A stretch of DNA of 59,622 bases from Eubacterium ramulus (GTDB lineage Bacteria > Bacillota > Clostridia > Lachnospirales > Lachnospiraceae): positions 1 through 59,622 of the forward strand of contig NZ_JRFU01000145.1 of the NCBI RefSeq assembly GCF_003122485.1. The letters are read 5' to 3'. How positions within the stretch are numbered: the stretch's first letter is position 1; the number at the start of each line of letters is the position of its first letter. Under the pieces are notes generated by a model. That model had not been told where the DNA came from. It saw only the letters and a list, made by a program, of their open reading frames with translations, and did no database searches. This document shows positions 17,375-25,985 of this stretch, in pieces. The translations under genes were made by a program, and so were the position numbers.

Positions 17375-18301
17375 TTATATGGTCTGCTTGATGATGCGGG
17401 TGATGATGCCGAGGGCAACATTACGCTCTTCATCAATATGCGTCACCACAAAGGATACCTGATCCTTTTTCCCGACTGTCCGGCTGTCATAGCAGGAGTG
17501 GGCAATGGCATTGACACCGATGGAGAGCCGGACAAAGACGGTGCCTTTATGGATGTCTTCCACAGTTCCGGCGTATTTTCCCTGAATCTTACATTTTTTC
17601 ATGTTTTCCTTGCTGGTGTTGCCTTCCACACTTTTGACATCTGCGTGGACAATGACCTGCTCCGGTGAGTCTGCCCGCACATCCAGGATGCGTACCAGGA
17701 TGTGATCGCCTACCTGGAAGCGTTCTCTGGCATCACCCATCCAGTCGAAGGACAGGTCTCTGGCAAGAATGGAGGTTTCCACACCGAAAATTTCTGCCCG
17801 GACTACCTTTTCCGCAACAGCAATGACTCTTGCCTGCACGATACGGTCTTCATAAACTTTCGGCATTCCGGAAGCATCTTTATCCAGATAGAAGATCTGG
17901 CGTTTCTTCAGCATCGCTTCTTTCCGGCTGGCGACAATGCTGCGTGTCTTCGGATCTAATCCCTTAATCAGAAAATCAATCTCACATCCAAGCATATTGT
18001 TGAGGATTTTGTTCTGCCGCAGAGCAAGCTCCCCATAATCGTGTGCTTCATCCTGCATGAGATGGATCATCATCTCAGTTACTGGGATGACAGTACGGAA
18101 ATCCTTGTAGTAAACCACGGCAATGAGGCTGCCGTTTTCTGTTTTCTCGATACCGCCAAGCATTCCGGTTAAGATCCGGCGGGTACGGTAGGCATTCTGG
18201 ATCTCATGCCAGGTAAGGTCTGAAATGGACTGGGCTGTTTCCAGCTTCGCATCGGAATCCAGAGTTAAAATAGGTGTGTTGGTTGTTTCGTTTGGCATCA
18301 T
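17375..18301 (-). CDS. S1 RNA-binding domain protein of the ICE
   Basis: It has 308 residues from the ATG at 18299-18301 (GAAAGGAG upstream); an in-frame TTG further up lies in that site and is rejected. Two S1/OB-fold repeats are visible, one at about 140-220 (VEDIHKGTV-type counterpart: QARVIAVAEKVVRAEIFG ... FQVGDHILVRILDV) and one at about 240-305 (GKYAGTVEDIHKGTVFVRLSIG ... GKKDQVSFVVTHID). Such proteins are regular companions of VirD4 in Clostridial ICEs, and their job is not known. The gene follows virD4 with a 16-base gap and ends the operon. Confidence 0.82.
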   Translation of the reverse strand: MMPNETTNTPILTLDSDAKLETAQSISDLTWHEIQNAYRTRRILTGMLGGIEKTENGSLIAVVYYKDFRTVIPVTEMMIHLMQDEAHDYGELALRQNKILNNMLGCEIDFLIKGLDPKTRSIVASRKEAMLKKRQIFYLDKDASGMPKVYEDRIVQARVIAVAEKVVRAEIFGVETSILARDLSFDWMGDARERFQVGDHILVRILDVRADSPEQVIVHADVKSVEGNTSKENMKKCKIQGKYAGTVEDIHKGTVFVRLSIGVNAIAHSCYDSRTVGKKDQVSFVVTHIDEERNVALGIITRIIKQTI

Positions 18302-18317
18302 AGTGTCTCCTTTCAAA

Positions 18318-20288
18318 TTATGACATGATAGAATCTTTATCTAAAGGAACCATGTCTGTGTGATCCGAATAGTTATCTGCTGAGAAGTCATCCGGGAAAT
18401 CGTGATAGCCAGGTTCCTGATAAACGCTTTGCTGGTCAAAGTGCGGTTCAGCTTTTTTCTTTTTCTGCTTTCCATAAGAAGCGGTTTTTTTCGGGTGGGA
18501 AGCAGGAATAGTTGGAGTGTACGTATATTCTTCACTACATGCTCCTTTTCTCCATTCCGGAATATGTTCGGAAGCCTTCCGGGGAATGAGTTTTTGGGCA
18601 TCCGGGTGCAGGGTGTAATCGTATTTTTCTACCTGCAGTACCTTCTGACCACGCAGGATAATCAGTGCAGTATCCAGCGGGAGCCGCAGGATCTCATCCG
18701 GAGTTAAGAGCTTTCGTTTCCCGATGGATCTGGTCTGGCGGTATTCCGGTGTATAATCGGATACCCTCCAGCTATTTAATTGTTTGGCTTCGCTGCTGAC
18801 ACCAACGGTCACATCACCGGAGCGGTTAGAGATAAATGTAGCAGTTACCTCATCCGTACAGCCTAAAAATAGCTGAGTGTCGCAGTTCCCGATGATTTCC
18901 TGCCATTGGTTTAAGGGATACCGGTTCTGCATCTGAGGCAGGTTTTGGAAAATGCAGGAAATACTGAGGTTTCGACTTCGGATCACGGAAATCTTTTTGT
19001 TGAGCGATAGGATTGCTCCCGTATTCGCCAGCTCATCAGCCAGGATATGTACCGGAACCGGCAGTTTTCCATCTTCCCCATAGGTGTCTGCATAACGGAC
19101 CAGTTTGATAAATACGAAGGTCATAAACAGGGAAGAAAGAAAATCAAAAGTGCTGTCTTGATCCGAAGTGATGCAGAAGTATGCACATTTTTCTTTTCCC
19201 GGCAGCGTCAGGTTGATCTCATCATAGGAAGTGATCTGGCGGATCAGCTTGTTCTGGAATACCTGAAGTCTGGAACCGAGTCCGATGATGACGCCGGAAC
19301 GTACCGTGTCACTTGCCTGCTTATAGATGCAGTAGGGGACTTTTGCCGGATGGGAGACCGGAAGCAGGTCAAAGAGGCTGTTCAGTTCTTTTTCCGAACT
19401 CATGGTCAGGAGTTTGTATACCTGTCCGATATTCTTTGCCTCCGGTGGGAATCCCTGATCCACATAGAGAATCAGAGCTTTTAATAAGTTCATCTCGGCA
19501 TTGTCCCAGAAGTGATCGCCTTTGGCAGAACCGGTATTCTGGATGATGACATCAGCAAATACCTGTGCCATGGTTTCCTGTCCGCCAATTTCACCCAGAC
19601 AATTCCAACTATCCGAGTTTTCCGGGTTTACAAGATTAAAGGATTTCACGATATATCCGGCATTCTCAAGGTAAGTGGCTGTACTTTCGTACAATTCCGA
19701 TTTTGGATCGGTGATGATGAGGCTTTCCCCGCGGGCAACACACTGGAAGATCATGTTGCGTGCAAAGGCCCGGCTTTTCATGGAACCGCTGGCACCGTAA
19801 ACGGCAATATTCCGGTTCATGCGGGTATCCTTCGGGAGACAAACGGCTTTTCCGTTCAGTTTTCCAAGAATGGTTCCCTTGTGTTTCTTGACATCATTCG
19901 TAAGCTCCAGTACCTGATGCATTTCCTCCAAAGTCATAAAACCGGAAGTCCCATAGGTTCCCTTTGTGGAATAATTCAGGTTCCGGCCCCGGTCTGTTAT
20001 TTCCCCGTTTCGGTCAAATCCCATACGCATGAGAAGGAAGGTCAGGAGTCCAAAAGCTGCCAGACATAGAAAAATCCCATACAGATTGTACGGGAAAGCA
20101 GTCAGGGCATCCAGACAGGCGAGCGGGTGCGGGGAGGGGATCTGCGGGGCAGTTCCGTTTCCGGCAAAATTGCCGGCAGATTCCCAGGTCTGATAGTTGC
20201 GGATAAATTGAGCAACATAGCCTCCTGCATAGAGGGTGCAGAAGGTGATCGGAAGCATATAAATGAGCTTCCACCATTTACGGTTCAT
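18318..20288 (-). CDS. VirD4/TraG-type conjugal coupling protein (CD1115-like)
   Basis: It has 656 residues from MNRKWWKL, with AAAGGGGG upstream. Two N-terminal membrane helices are followed by the ATPase domain: a Walker A variant YGASGSMKSRAF (about 163-174; Gly-Lys-Ser/Thr read as MKS) and Walker B VHILADELANTG (about 412-420). The conserved SISCIFQNLPQMQNRYP segment is typical of TraG/VirD4. It links the relaxase-DNA complex to the secretion channel. The start overlaps the stop of the upstream wHTH gene by 11 bases. Confidence 0.93.
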   Translation of the reverse strand: MNRKWWKLIYMLPITFCTLYAGGYVAQFIRNYQTWESAGNFAGNGTAPQIPSPHPLACLDALTAFPYNLYGIFLCLAAFGLLTFLLMRMGFDRNGEITDRGRNLNYSTKGTYGTSGFMTLEEMHQVLELTNDVKKHKGTILGKLNGKAVCLPKDTRMNRNIAVYGASGSMKSRAFARNMIFQCVARGESLIITDPKSELYESTATYLENAGYIVKSFNLVNPENSDSWNCLGEIGGQETMAQVFADVIIQNTGSAKGDHFWDNAEMNLLKALILYVDQGFPPEAKNIGQVYKLLTMSSEKELNSLFDLLPVSHPAKVPYCIYKQASDTVRSGVIIGLGSRLQVFQNKLIRQITSYDEINLTLPGKEKCAYFCITSDQDSTFDFLSSLFMTFVFIKLVRYADTYGEDGKLPVPVHILADELANTGAILSLNKKISVIRSRNLSISCIFQNLPQMQNRYPLNQWQEIIGNCDTQLFLGCTDEVTATFISNRSGDVTVGVSSEAKQLNSWRVSDYTPEYRQTRSIGKRKLLTPDEILRLPLDTALIILRGQKVLQVEKYDYTLHPDAQKLIPRKASEHIPEWRKGACSEEYTYTPTIPASHPKKTASYGKQKKKKAEPHFDQQSVYQEPGYHDFPDDFSADNYSDHTDMVPLDKDSIMS

Positions 20289-21384
20289 GTAAAAACCCCC
20301 TTTTGAATTTGCAAAGGTCAATACTGGAGAAATGGATTGTGGCAGTTAAGTATTTTTTCAGGACCGGAATCTGAAAATCGAAACAGATCAGGTTCCCGGA
20401 TCTGCCGTATACATTTAAGCCGGTATTGAACCGGTTGATTCGCTGCATGTCAAAATCATAAGCAAGAAGGATGGGGTTCCCGGAAGCATCCGTGGCATCA
20501 TGTTCCAGTGGAATTGAATCGCTGCGGCAGCCCAGATCGGACAGCAGGAGGTTGTCCAGCTTTTCCATGATCTCAGGGTGAACCAGCAGTTTTAAAAGCA
20601 CTTCCCCTTCCGGAGTATTGGGAAGGTAATGGAAATGCTCGAAGGAGGTGTCCAGCATAAACAGGCTCTTTTTGTAGCCTCCGGTACTGGTAAACAGCCG
20701 GAAAGCCATTTCCATGTCGGTTCCGGTCATGATTGCCCGGATCTGTGGATGTCCGTTGTAAGGGTAGCCTTGCAGGTAATGCTGCAGGAAGGCGTTTAAG
20801 CGGACTTCCGTTCGATATTCCCATTTCAGGACTCCGTTTCCCGTGTTATAAAGGACATAGACACATTGCGGTGCCATCAGGATGCCCATGCTGCGGGAGT
20901 TCCTAATCTTCGTGGTCTCCGGGCCCAATTCCTTAATTTCTCTGGAAGCGTAAAAAAGAGGAAGGCTTCGCATACCGATGGAACCAGCTTCGCGGTGATT
21001 ACAGAAGATGTCAGGTTTTACATCCGGATAAAAGGGAATCCCGGCATGAAGGAGTGTCAGATACGTTTCGGCTTTCTGATGTAAGCGGATACGTCGGGAT
21101 ACTTCACTTCGGATGAGGTTCGTCTCGGTATTGCCGGTCAGATAGCACTGGAAGCGTAGCGGCGAGACAGATAACAGCATCTCTTTCGCAGCTTTTGTAA
21201 GACGGTAGCCTCTGAGAGCATCCCGGTAGTGGGTACGGATGAGGTGTTCCGCCTTCAAATCCGTAATGAGTTTTTCCGCATAGGAGGCACTTGGGATGAG
21301 TCTGTTTAGCTGGTCTGCGGGAAATTCCCCGCACATCCCTATCATTTCCAGTAAGCGGTATTTCGTAGTGTCAGGTCTTATCAA
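20278..21384 (-). CDS. ICE winged-helix protein (replication-relaxation-like)
   Basis: It has 368 residues. The likely start is a TTG at 21384, nine bases after GAGGTG; the nearby ATG leads straight into a stop. An N-terminal winged helix-turn-helix (about 8-72: YRLLEMIGMCGEFPADQLNRL ... LRGYRLTKAAKEML) is followed by a larger alpha/beta domain. This layout resembles the replication-relaxation (MobC-like) family in Gram-positive conjugative elements. It lies directly upstream of virD4 and may be an accessory DNA-processing protein. Confidence 0.65.
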   Translation of the reverse strand: MIRPDTTKYRLLEMIGMCGEFPADQLNRLIPSASYAEKLITDLKAEHLIRTHYRDALRGYRLTKAAKEMLLSVSPLRFQCYLTGNTETNLIRSEVSRRIRLHQKAETYLTLLHAGIPFYPDVKPDIFCNHREAGSIGMRSLPLFYASREIKELGPETTKIRNSRSMGILMAPQCVYVLYNTGNGVLKWEYRTEVRLNAFLQHYLQGYPYNGHPQIRAIMTGTDMEMAFRLFTSTGGYKKSLFMLDTSFEHFHYLPNTPEGEVLLKLLVHPEIMEKLDNLLLSDLGCRSDSIPLEHDATDASGNPILLAYDFDMQRINRFNTGLNVYGRSGNLICFDFQIPVLKKYLTATIHFSSIDLCKFKRGFLHEP

Positions 21385-21408
21385 ATAAGCATCACCTCAA
21401 TTCAGTTC

Positions 21409-21436
21409 TTACCCATGCAAGCCTATACTTGGGTAA
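21409..21436. promoter_or_regulatory. Inverted repeat TTACCCA-N14-TGGGTAA
   Basis: Arms TTACCCA (21409-21415) and TGGGTAA (21430-21436) lie between two transfer genes. The left arm, read on the minus strand, gives CATGGGTAA, the same nonamer that opens the repeats at 8992 and 22924. Confidence 0.45.
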
Positions 21437-21493
21437 ATCTCCGGTGGTTTGGAGATAAAAAAAGCAAGAAAACAAAGTTCCCTGCGGTGGTTC

Positions 21494-22195
21494 TTACCGA
21501 TGTCGGATTTCTGCCTGAGAAGTCAGGAGATTTTCCGACATGCTTTCGTGATGATTTTTCTGGTTCTGCAGCCATTTCGGAAAGTCAGCTTTTTCCATAA
21601 CCGATACCAGTGTACAGTCCTTTAAGCCAAGCTGTGTCGTGTAGTAGGAATCACAGAAAAAGCCGCTGTCATCTGTCAGAACATAAGTACAAAGTGTATC
21701 CAGAATCTGTTTAAACTCCAGATTGTCATAATCCCGGATACGTCTTTGAGGAAGTTCCCTGTCATATATTTGACTGAAACATATCACGCAGTCACGATAG
21801 AGGGGCAGGGCATTTTGTTTTACATACTCCCGAAGCATATAATTAAGCGGTTCATGGAGAAATGCAGTGTTTGTGTGGACTCTTCGTTTCGGAAGCAGTC
21901 CGGGAAGCGTAATGGTGAGAATCCCCTGCTGTTCTGCAATCCGCATTCCCTGTGCATCTGCCGCTTTGGGAAGATAAGCTGCTTGATTTGGGGAGAGAGC
22001 CGGACAGACAAGGTTACGCATCTGGCAGGCAATCCGCTCCGCCCGAAGAGCAGCACTGACGCTCAGTTCCTCAAAATTTTTATCATAATTCTGGATATCA
22101 GTGACCTTCAGAGCGTAAACGGTATTCGTCAGTTTTTGCAGCTCCCCTTCCAGTTTTTCAAGCCGCTGGTAAATGGTTGGTGTATTTTGCGTCAT
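21494..22195 (-). CDS. ICE accessory protein (DUF6100-like)
   Basis: It has 233 residues. It starts with a coiled-coil-like segment (IYQRLEKLEGELQKLTNTVYALK), followed by a globular domain with several conserved-looking Tyr/Cys positions (YRDCVICFSQIYDRELPQRRIRDYDN). It lies in the transfer operon six bases after the DUF5697-like gene. The segment with RDYDNLEFKQILD resembles nuclease or resolvase-type families in a general way only. The family name is from memory of ICE gene content. Confidence 0.6.
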   Translation of the reverse strand: MTQNTPTIYQRLEKLEGELQKLTNTVYALKVTDIQNYDKNFEELSVSAALRAERIACQMRNLVCPALSPNQAAYLPKAADAQGMRIAEQQGILTITLPGLLPKRRVHTNTAFLHEPLNYMLREYVKQNALPLYRDCVICFSQIYDRELPQRRIRDYDNLEFKQILDTLCTYVLTDDSGFFCDSYYTTQLGLKDCTLVSVMEKADFPKWLQNQKNHHESMSENLLTSQAEIRHR

Positions 22196-22201
22196 AATAA
22201 C

Positions 22202-22729
22202 CTACTTTCTCATGTAGTAACTGACAGCACCGGATTCATTTACAAGGCAGTAAGCGGCTACATCATCAATGGTGATTTTGGCAGCCTGGCTTTCGGATTC
22301 TAAGACAATCAGGCGTTTGGAACCATGTGATGGGATACTTTCCATCACATGATTGATCAGAGCCTCCTGTTCTTCACCGATATAGATGATTTCGTATTGT
22401 TCATCTTGCGAAAAGAAATTGAGCTTGATTGGAAATTCGCCACTGGTGTGGTATACAACACCTTTCTTAAAATCCAGCAGTACCCAGAAGCATGTAATTA
22501 TAGCATAGTCAGGATTCTCAGCAGACTGCTGGCTGTCACAAAGAAGGTCATGCTCTTTATCGTAAATGATGCGCCCTTGTTTGATGAGGCTGGTAATCAA
22601 TGACTTGATAGACTGCTCATGTCGGGAGAAAAGTTGTAAAACCTGGTCATACCTCAGAGTATGGTAAGTGGTAATGAACCGTAAGAGCTTGGCTCCCTCT
22701 CCTTGATAGATTTCGTTCCTTGTTTTCAT
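22202..22729 (-). CDS. ICE accessory protein with winged helix (DUF5697-like)
   Basis: It has 175 residues from MKTRNEIYQGEGAKLLRF, with GAAGGGAG upstream. Residues 8-60 look like a winged helix (LLRFITTYHTLRYDQVLQLF ... IKSLITSLIKQGRI), and the rest is an alpha/beta domain (ITCFWVLLDF ... KRLIVLESESQ). It opens this minus-strand operon. Two TGTACGTACA palindromes lie in its promoter region and it is a good candidate to bind them. Confidence 0.65.
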   Translation of the reverse strand: MKTRNEIYQGEGAKLLRFITTYHTLRYDQVLQLFSRHEQSIKSLITSLIKQGRIIYDKEHDLLCDSQQSAENPDYAIITCFWVLLDFKKGVVYHTSGEFPIKLNFFSQDEQYEIIYIGEEQEALINHVMESIPSHGSKRLIVLESESQAAKITIDDVAAYCLVNESGAVSYYMRK

Positions 22730-22774
22730 GATTGACTCCCTTCTATATATAATAGGAAACTTTATACATATGGC

Positions 22775-22820
22775 TGTACGTACAGGATACGTTTGGTATT
22801 GTAAGTATAGTGTACGTACA
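22775..22820. promoter_or_regulatory. Two perfect TGTACGTACA palindromes in the transfer-operon promoter
   Basis: Identical 10-bp palindromes lie at 22775-22784 and 22811-22820, 36 bp apart, upstream of the DUF5697-like gene. They bracket TATACT-like sequence on the minus strand. The exact duplication and spacing suggest cooperative repressor binding. Confidence 0.55.
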
Positions 22821-22861
22821 AAGTACATAGAACCTGCTGTCAGCGATTGAATTTACAGGTA

Positions 22862-22887
22862 CAAAAAAAGCACCATCTATGGGTGCT
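22862..22887 (-). terminator. Minus-strand terminator
   Basis: On the minus strand AGCACC (22882-22887 complement) pairs with GGTGCT (22869-22874 complement), followed by seven T residues. With the terminator at 22990 it insulates the transfer operon from the MerR gene. Confidence 0.85.
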
Positions 22888-22923
22888 GGAAATAAGGAAA
22901 ACTATAAGCAATACCTATTGTAG

Positions 22924-22953
22924 CATGGGTAATTTTACGCTTCAATCGCAGAA
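22924..22953. repeat. Copy 2 of the shared 30-bp regulatory repeat
   Basis: The sequence opens CATGGGTAATTTTACGCTTC and ends CAATCGCAG, matching 8992-9022 at roughly 25 of 29 positions by eye. Confidence 0.5.
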
Positions 22954-22989
22954 GCAGGTCATTTCTGTGCCATTTTCACTGGTTGGCAT

Positions 22990-23021
22990 AAAAAAAGCAG
23001 GAAACCATTTTGATTCCCTGC
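22990..23021 (-). terminator. Terminator of the MerR gene
   Basis: On the minus strand GCAGGGAA and TTTCCTGC form an 8-bp stem with one G-T pair, followed by seven T residues. Confidence 0.85.
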
Positions 23022-23057
23022 ATGGTGTATTGTTGTGCTTTTGTGTAGTTCTAATGA

Positions 23058-23906
23058 TTACTTGTCTTTATAAAATGCTTCGAAAGCTTGTGCGAAGAAT
23101 TCGGCTGTACCATTGCCGTATTTTTCATCTATCATAGGTTTGATTTTTTCATTACGGTAATATTGAGCCTGTGCAACCATCAGACCGTGTTCTTTCTTTA
23201 TCTGTGAAAGTTGTTTCATAAGAAAACCGTATTCGGAAACAAGTTCTCTTACTTCAGAAGAATCTGGTGAACATACTTTTTTAGCTGCTAATTTGTATAA
23301 AAGATTGTCAAATTGTTGGTTGTAACTTTCTGCAGCCTCTTTGCTAATAGGATTGTTGGCAACAGACAGGAATTGCTCTTTTCCTCCATACCACTCAACA
23401 ACTTTAGCATAGCCTTTCTGCATTTCTTCTGATGAAACTGTCTTAATATAATGCTTTTTCCATTCTTCAATGCTTCCAAACTCTTTTACAGCAAGTTCTT
23501 TCATATTGTCAGGCATATGTTCAAACATAGTTTGGAACATTTCTTCAACTTCCGTTTTACTAAAAATCGCAAAATCCATTTTATTCTCTCCTTTCAGGAT
23601 ATCATCAATGCTGGCAATCAGATGTTCCATACGTTCTTTCTTTGCTACCAACATTTTTCTCTGCATTTGCAAGATCTGGTTCCTTTCAAGAGCAGGATTC
23701 TCCAGAACAGCTTTGATTTCTTTCAAAGGAATGTCAAACTCACGGAAAAACAGAATCTGCTGTAATATTTCCAATGCCCTATCGTCATAAAGCCGGTATC
23801 CCGCATCACTTTTTTGTGTTGGTTTTAAAAGCCCGATTTCATCGTAATAGTGAAGCGTGCGAACGCTGATACCTGTAAGTTCTGATATTTCTTTGACTGT
23901 CCTCAT
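23058..23906 (-). CDS. MerR-family regulator with TipAS-like ligand domain
   Basis: It has 282 residues. The N-terminal MerR winged helix is clear (MRTVKEISELTGISVRTLHYY then GYRLYDDRALEILQQILFFRE) and is followed by a dimerising coiled coil (about 75-110). The C-terminal half (about 145-280; EWYGGKEQFLSV..., FFAQAFEAFY) matches TipAS, the globin-like domain that binds thiopeptide antibiotics. An AGGAGG site precedes the ATG. The gene has its own MerR-type promoter and terminator and seems to be single-gene cargo that regulates itself. Confidence 0.9.
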   Translation of the reverse strand: MRTVKEISELTGISVRTLHYYDEIGLLKPTQKSDAGYRLYDDRALEILQQILFFREFDIPLKEIKAVLENPALERNQILQMQRKMLVAKKERMEHLIASIDDILKGENKMDFAIFSKTEVEEMFQTMFEHMPDNMKELAVKEFGSIEEWKKHYIKTVSSEEMQKGYAKVVEWYGGKEQFLSVANNPISKEAAESYNQQFDNLLYKLAAKKVCSPDSSEVRELVSEYGFLMKQLSQIKKEHGLMVAQAQYYRNEKIKPMIDEKYGNGTAEFFAQAFEAFYKDK

Positions 23907-23936
23907 AGTTGCTGACCTCCTGTTCCTGATAAGATA

Positions 23937-23967
23937 ACTGTACGCTATGACGTTCCGTGAGAGTCAA
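23937..23967 (-). promoter_or_regulatory. MerR-type promoter with 19-bp spacer
   Basis: On the minus strand TTGACT (23962-23967) and TACAGT (23937-23942) are 19 bases apart, the long spacer that MerR proteins untwist. The spacer contains an imperfect dyad (CTCACG-GAA-CGTCATAG) similar in layout to known TipA-type operators. Confidence 0.7.
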
Positions 23968-24038
23968 TATATATTTTGCATTTTTTAGTATAACATTTTT
24001 ATGATATTACGAAAAGCCGAGGAGATAGGCGATATGTA

Positions 24039-24569
24039 TTACTCTGGAAAGAACTTGTTGAGCGTATCCAATGTCTCTTTTGCAGTAAATCCCCAAAGGA
24101 TGGTACTGAGTGCTTCAATCGCAGCCCTGCGTTTCCGGTAATAGGTGCGGTAGGAAATATTGGTGATGTGGTGAGCCAGCTTATCCAATATCTCATCTGT
24201 ATTTTTCATTTCCTGTGGAGAGAGAAAAGCGTAGTAGAGAATCCAGTAATACTGTTCCCCATGCTTGTGATTGTTCCGGAGGAGATCGATGGATGATTCC
24301 AAAAGCTTCAGCATCTGGTTGCTTCTGGCAATACTTTTTGCCCGTTGTTCGATGTCGCTTCCGGTAAGATCAGCCCCGGCAGCATAGATGGAGTCCAGAA
24401 ATTTGTCGATGTCATTGTCGTATTGGAGCTTAAACTGGTGCTCCATCTGGTGTACGACTACCTTCAGGCTGTAGGTTGCATCCCGGTATCTGCGTAAAAA
24501 CTGATAGGTGTCGTGAAAACGTGGATCTTCTTCGGGTGAAGGAAATCCCTGTGTATTGCGGTTTGCCAT
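24039..24569 (-). CDS. ArpU/sigma-like helix-turn-helix protein
   Basis: It has 176 residues. The chain is mostly helical and ends with an HTH segment (LDKLAHHITNISYRTYYRKR then AAIEALSTILWGF) like that of ArpU and sigma-70-region-4 type regulators common in phages and ICEs. It lies two bases after the 391-residue gene upstream in the same minus-strand unit. The role may be control of the ICE end genes. Confidence 0.6.
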   Translation of the reverse strand: MANRNTQGFPSPEEDPRFHDTYQFLRRYRDATYSLKVVVHQMEHQFKLQYDNDIDKFLDSIYAAGADLTGSDIEQRAKSIARSNQMLKLLESSIDLLRNNHKHGEQYYWILYYAFLSPQEMKNTDEILDKLAHHITNISYRTYYRKRRAAIEALSTILWGFTAKETLDTLNKFFPE

Positions 24570-24571
24570 GT

Positions 24572-25747
24572 CTATTCCCCCCCTTTCAGTGCAGAAGGCT
24601 CTGCCACGGCAGGCATCTTTTGGGCAGACTCATCCCCTGGACTTACGGACAACTCAAACCGATAAGCGGCATTTCCGTAGGGACAGATAATATTTAGAGT
24701 AAATGTATTAAATATATCTTTGCAGGCTGATAATGGAGATAATATATAGCGGGTTTTGGAGCAGTGGCAACATGGAATCCCTTGTGAATCCAATAGTTCT
24801 GCGACTTTTTGCACGATAAATTTCATGTGTGAATCTGGAACGCAGGAATCATTTTTTGTAACGGTGATTTGTGAGTCTGTGACAGTTTCTGAAACGCTAA
24901 CAGAAGCAGAATCCTCAATAGTGATTTCTTCAGGTACATGGATTGGTAATTGCATCTTCATAGCGATCTCCTCCTTGTCAATCATAACGTCGCTGATATT
25001 AAACATCACGGACAGGTAATTGTTGAGATAAATTACGCTTCCGTGTTTTCCTGTAAATGAGATAAGTGTAATGTATTCTTTTTCCTCCAGTTTCTTCAAG
25101 AGTCGTGATACCGATGCCTTTGACAGACTCCACCTTTCACCCAGTTCATTAAAGCTGGTAAGGGGATTTCCGGTATTATCCCGGTAATAGACAATGGGAC
25201 CGGAATCAGATCCCAGGACAGAGGAATCGTTGTAAACTGCATGAATCCACAGATCCAGAATAACATCCATTTCCGAGCATTTTCCAATGCCAATTAGTTC
25301 GTGAACTTTGGCAATCGGGAAAAAGAAAAACCCTGTATCTTTTTTACAGGGATAGTTGTATTCCAATACGGTATTGTCTTTGGGCCAGTCTGATATTTTG
25401 AATTTGACCAGGCGGTTTTTGCCGAGAAGAGAGTAGGTAATGTAATTCTGCTCTTCAAAAAATCGAAGGATGGACAACGCTTGATGTTGGAAACGGCAGC
25501 GAAACCATTCCTGAAGATCTGTGACTGTGCAGATCCACTCTCCTGGACCAATGGTATAGGTAATGTGTTCCATCCGGCGGTAGGATGTGCGGTAATTTGC
25601 ATAGGAGCATAATACCAGATAATAAAAAAGAAAAGAGCCCCCGGTAGTTCGGATGCTCTTGGTAGTGATTAAAGTTTGTATGAAGTCACGGTAAATGCGA
25701 CAGCGTGGAAATTCCACGATTTGTTTGAGTTCTAATTTGTAATTCAT
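24572..25747 (-). CDS. Winged-helix DNA-binding protein at the ICE end
   Basis: It has 391 residues. Two winged-helix-like segments are visible, one at about 70-120 (WICTVTDLQEWFRCRFQHQALSIL) and one at about 190-240 (NPLTSFNELGERWSLSKASVSRLLKKLEEKEYI). The C-terminal domain contains a Cys/His group (IPCCHCSKTRYILSPL) and ends in a disordered tail. The combination of tandem winged helices suggests a replication initiator or master regulator of the ICE; this is inferred. It is the gene closest to the ICE right end. Confidence 0.6.
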   Translation of the reverse strand: MNYKLELKQIVEFPRCRIYRDFIQTLITTKSIRTTGGSFLFYYLVLCSYANYRTSYRRMEHITYTIGPGEWICTVTDLQEWFRCRFQHQALSILRFFEEQNYITYSLLGKNRLVKFKISDWPKDNTVLEYNYPCKKDTGFFFFPIAKVHELIGIGKCSEMDVILDLWIHAVYNDSSVLGSDSGPIVYYRDNTGNPLTSFNELGERWSLSKASVSRLLKKLEEKEYITLISFTGKHGSVIYLNNYLSVMFNISDVMIDKEEIAMKMQLPIHVPEEITIEDSASVSVSETVTDSQITVTKNDSCVPDSHMKFIVQKVAELLDSQGIPCCHCSKTRYILSPLSACKDIFNTFTLNIICPYGNAAYRFELSVSPGDESAQKMPAVAEPSALKGGE

Positions 25748-25961
25748 GGTGATCTTCCTTTCAAAGTATATTTAATTGTAATCGGACTTTTCATAGTGTT
25801 GGTATCAAGAAGAAGCCGATGGAAGTATAGCAAGTAGTCGTGTCACTCATTGCATTTTTATTGCATTTTTAAAATTTAGATTATGTGGCTATGTTGCTCT
25901 TAACTGGTTAAAAAGCCTTTAAAATCGTCTATATGCGTTAATACTCCGTACTGTCTGTCTG
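25748..25961. other. ICE right-end sequence without genes
   Basis: AT-rich sequence lies between the last ICE gene and the att core. It carries the direct-repeat arm sites at 25849-25867. I see no ORF with a ribosome site here. Confidence 0.5.
25849..25867. repeat. Arm-type direct repeats of the outer element (left copy)
   Basis: The sequence ATTGCATTTTTATTGCATT is two ATTGCATT motifs 11 bp apart. It matches 58836-58854 at 18 of 19 positions, in the same orientation. Such pairs are typical binding sites for the N-terminal domain of tyrosine integrases. Confidence 0.65.
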
Positions 25962-25972
25962 GAGTTTGAATA
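25962..25972 (+). other. att core 1 (ICE / IME1 junction)
   Basis: GAGTTTGAATA occurs here and at 36175 and 58766, each time next to an integrase-bearing element end, followed within about 12 bases by a terminator hairpin and then by integrase arm-like repeats. Confidence 0.75.
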
Positions 25973-25985
25973 GTAAACAGAGCTT

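Larger units (their letters stand above)
1..25972. mobile_element. Right part of a Tn1549/CTn-type integrative conjugative element (ICE)
   Basis: The block holds a type IV secretion gene set (VirB4, VirB6, VirD4, peptidoglycan hydrolase), ICE-specific accessory genes and cargo, nearly all transfer genes being on the minus strand. Its right boundary is placed at the att core at 25962-25972, next to integrase arm-like repeats at 25849-25867. The left end lies outside the window. No integrase is seen inside this part; the truncated integrase at 58853 has matching arm repeats and could belong to this element or to a related copy. Confidence 0.85.
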
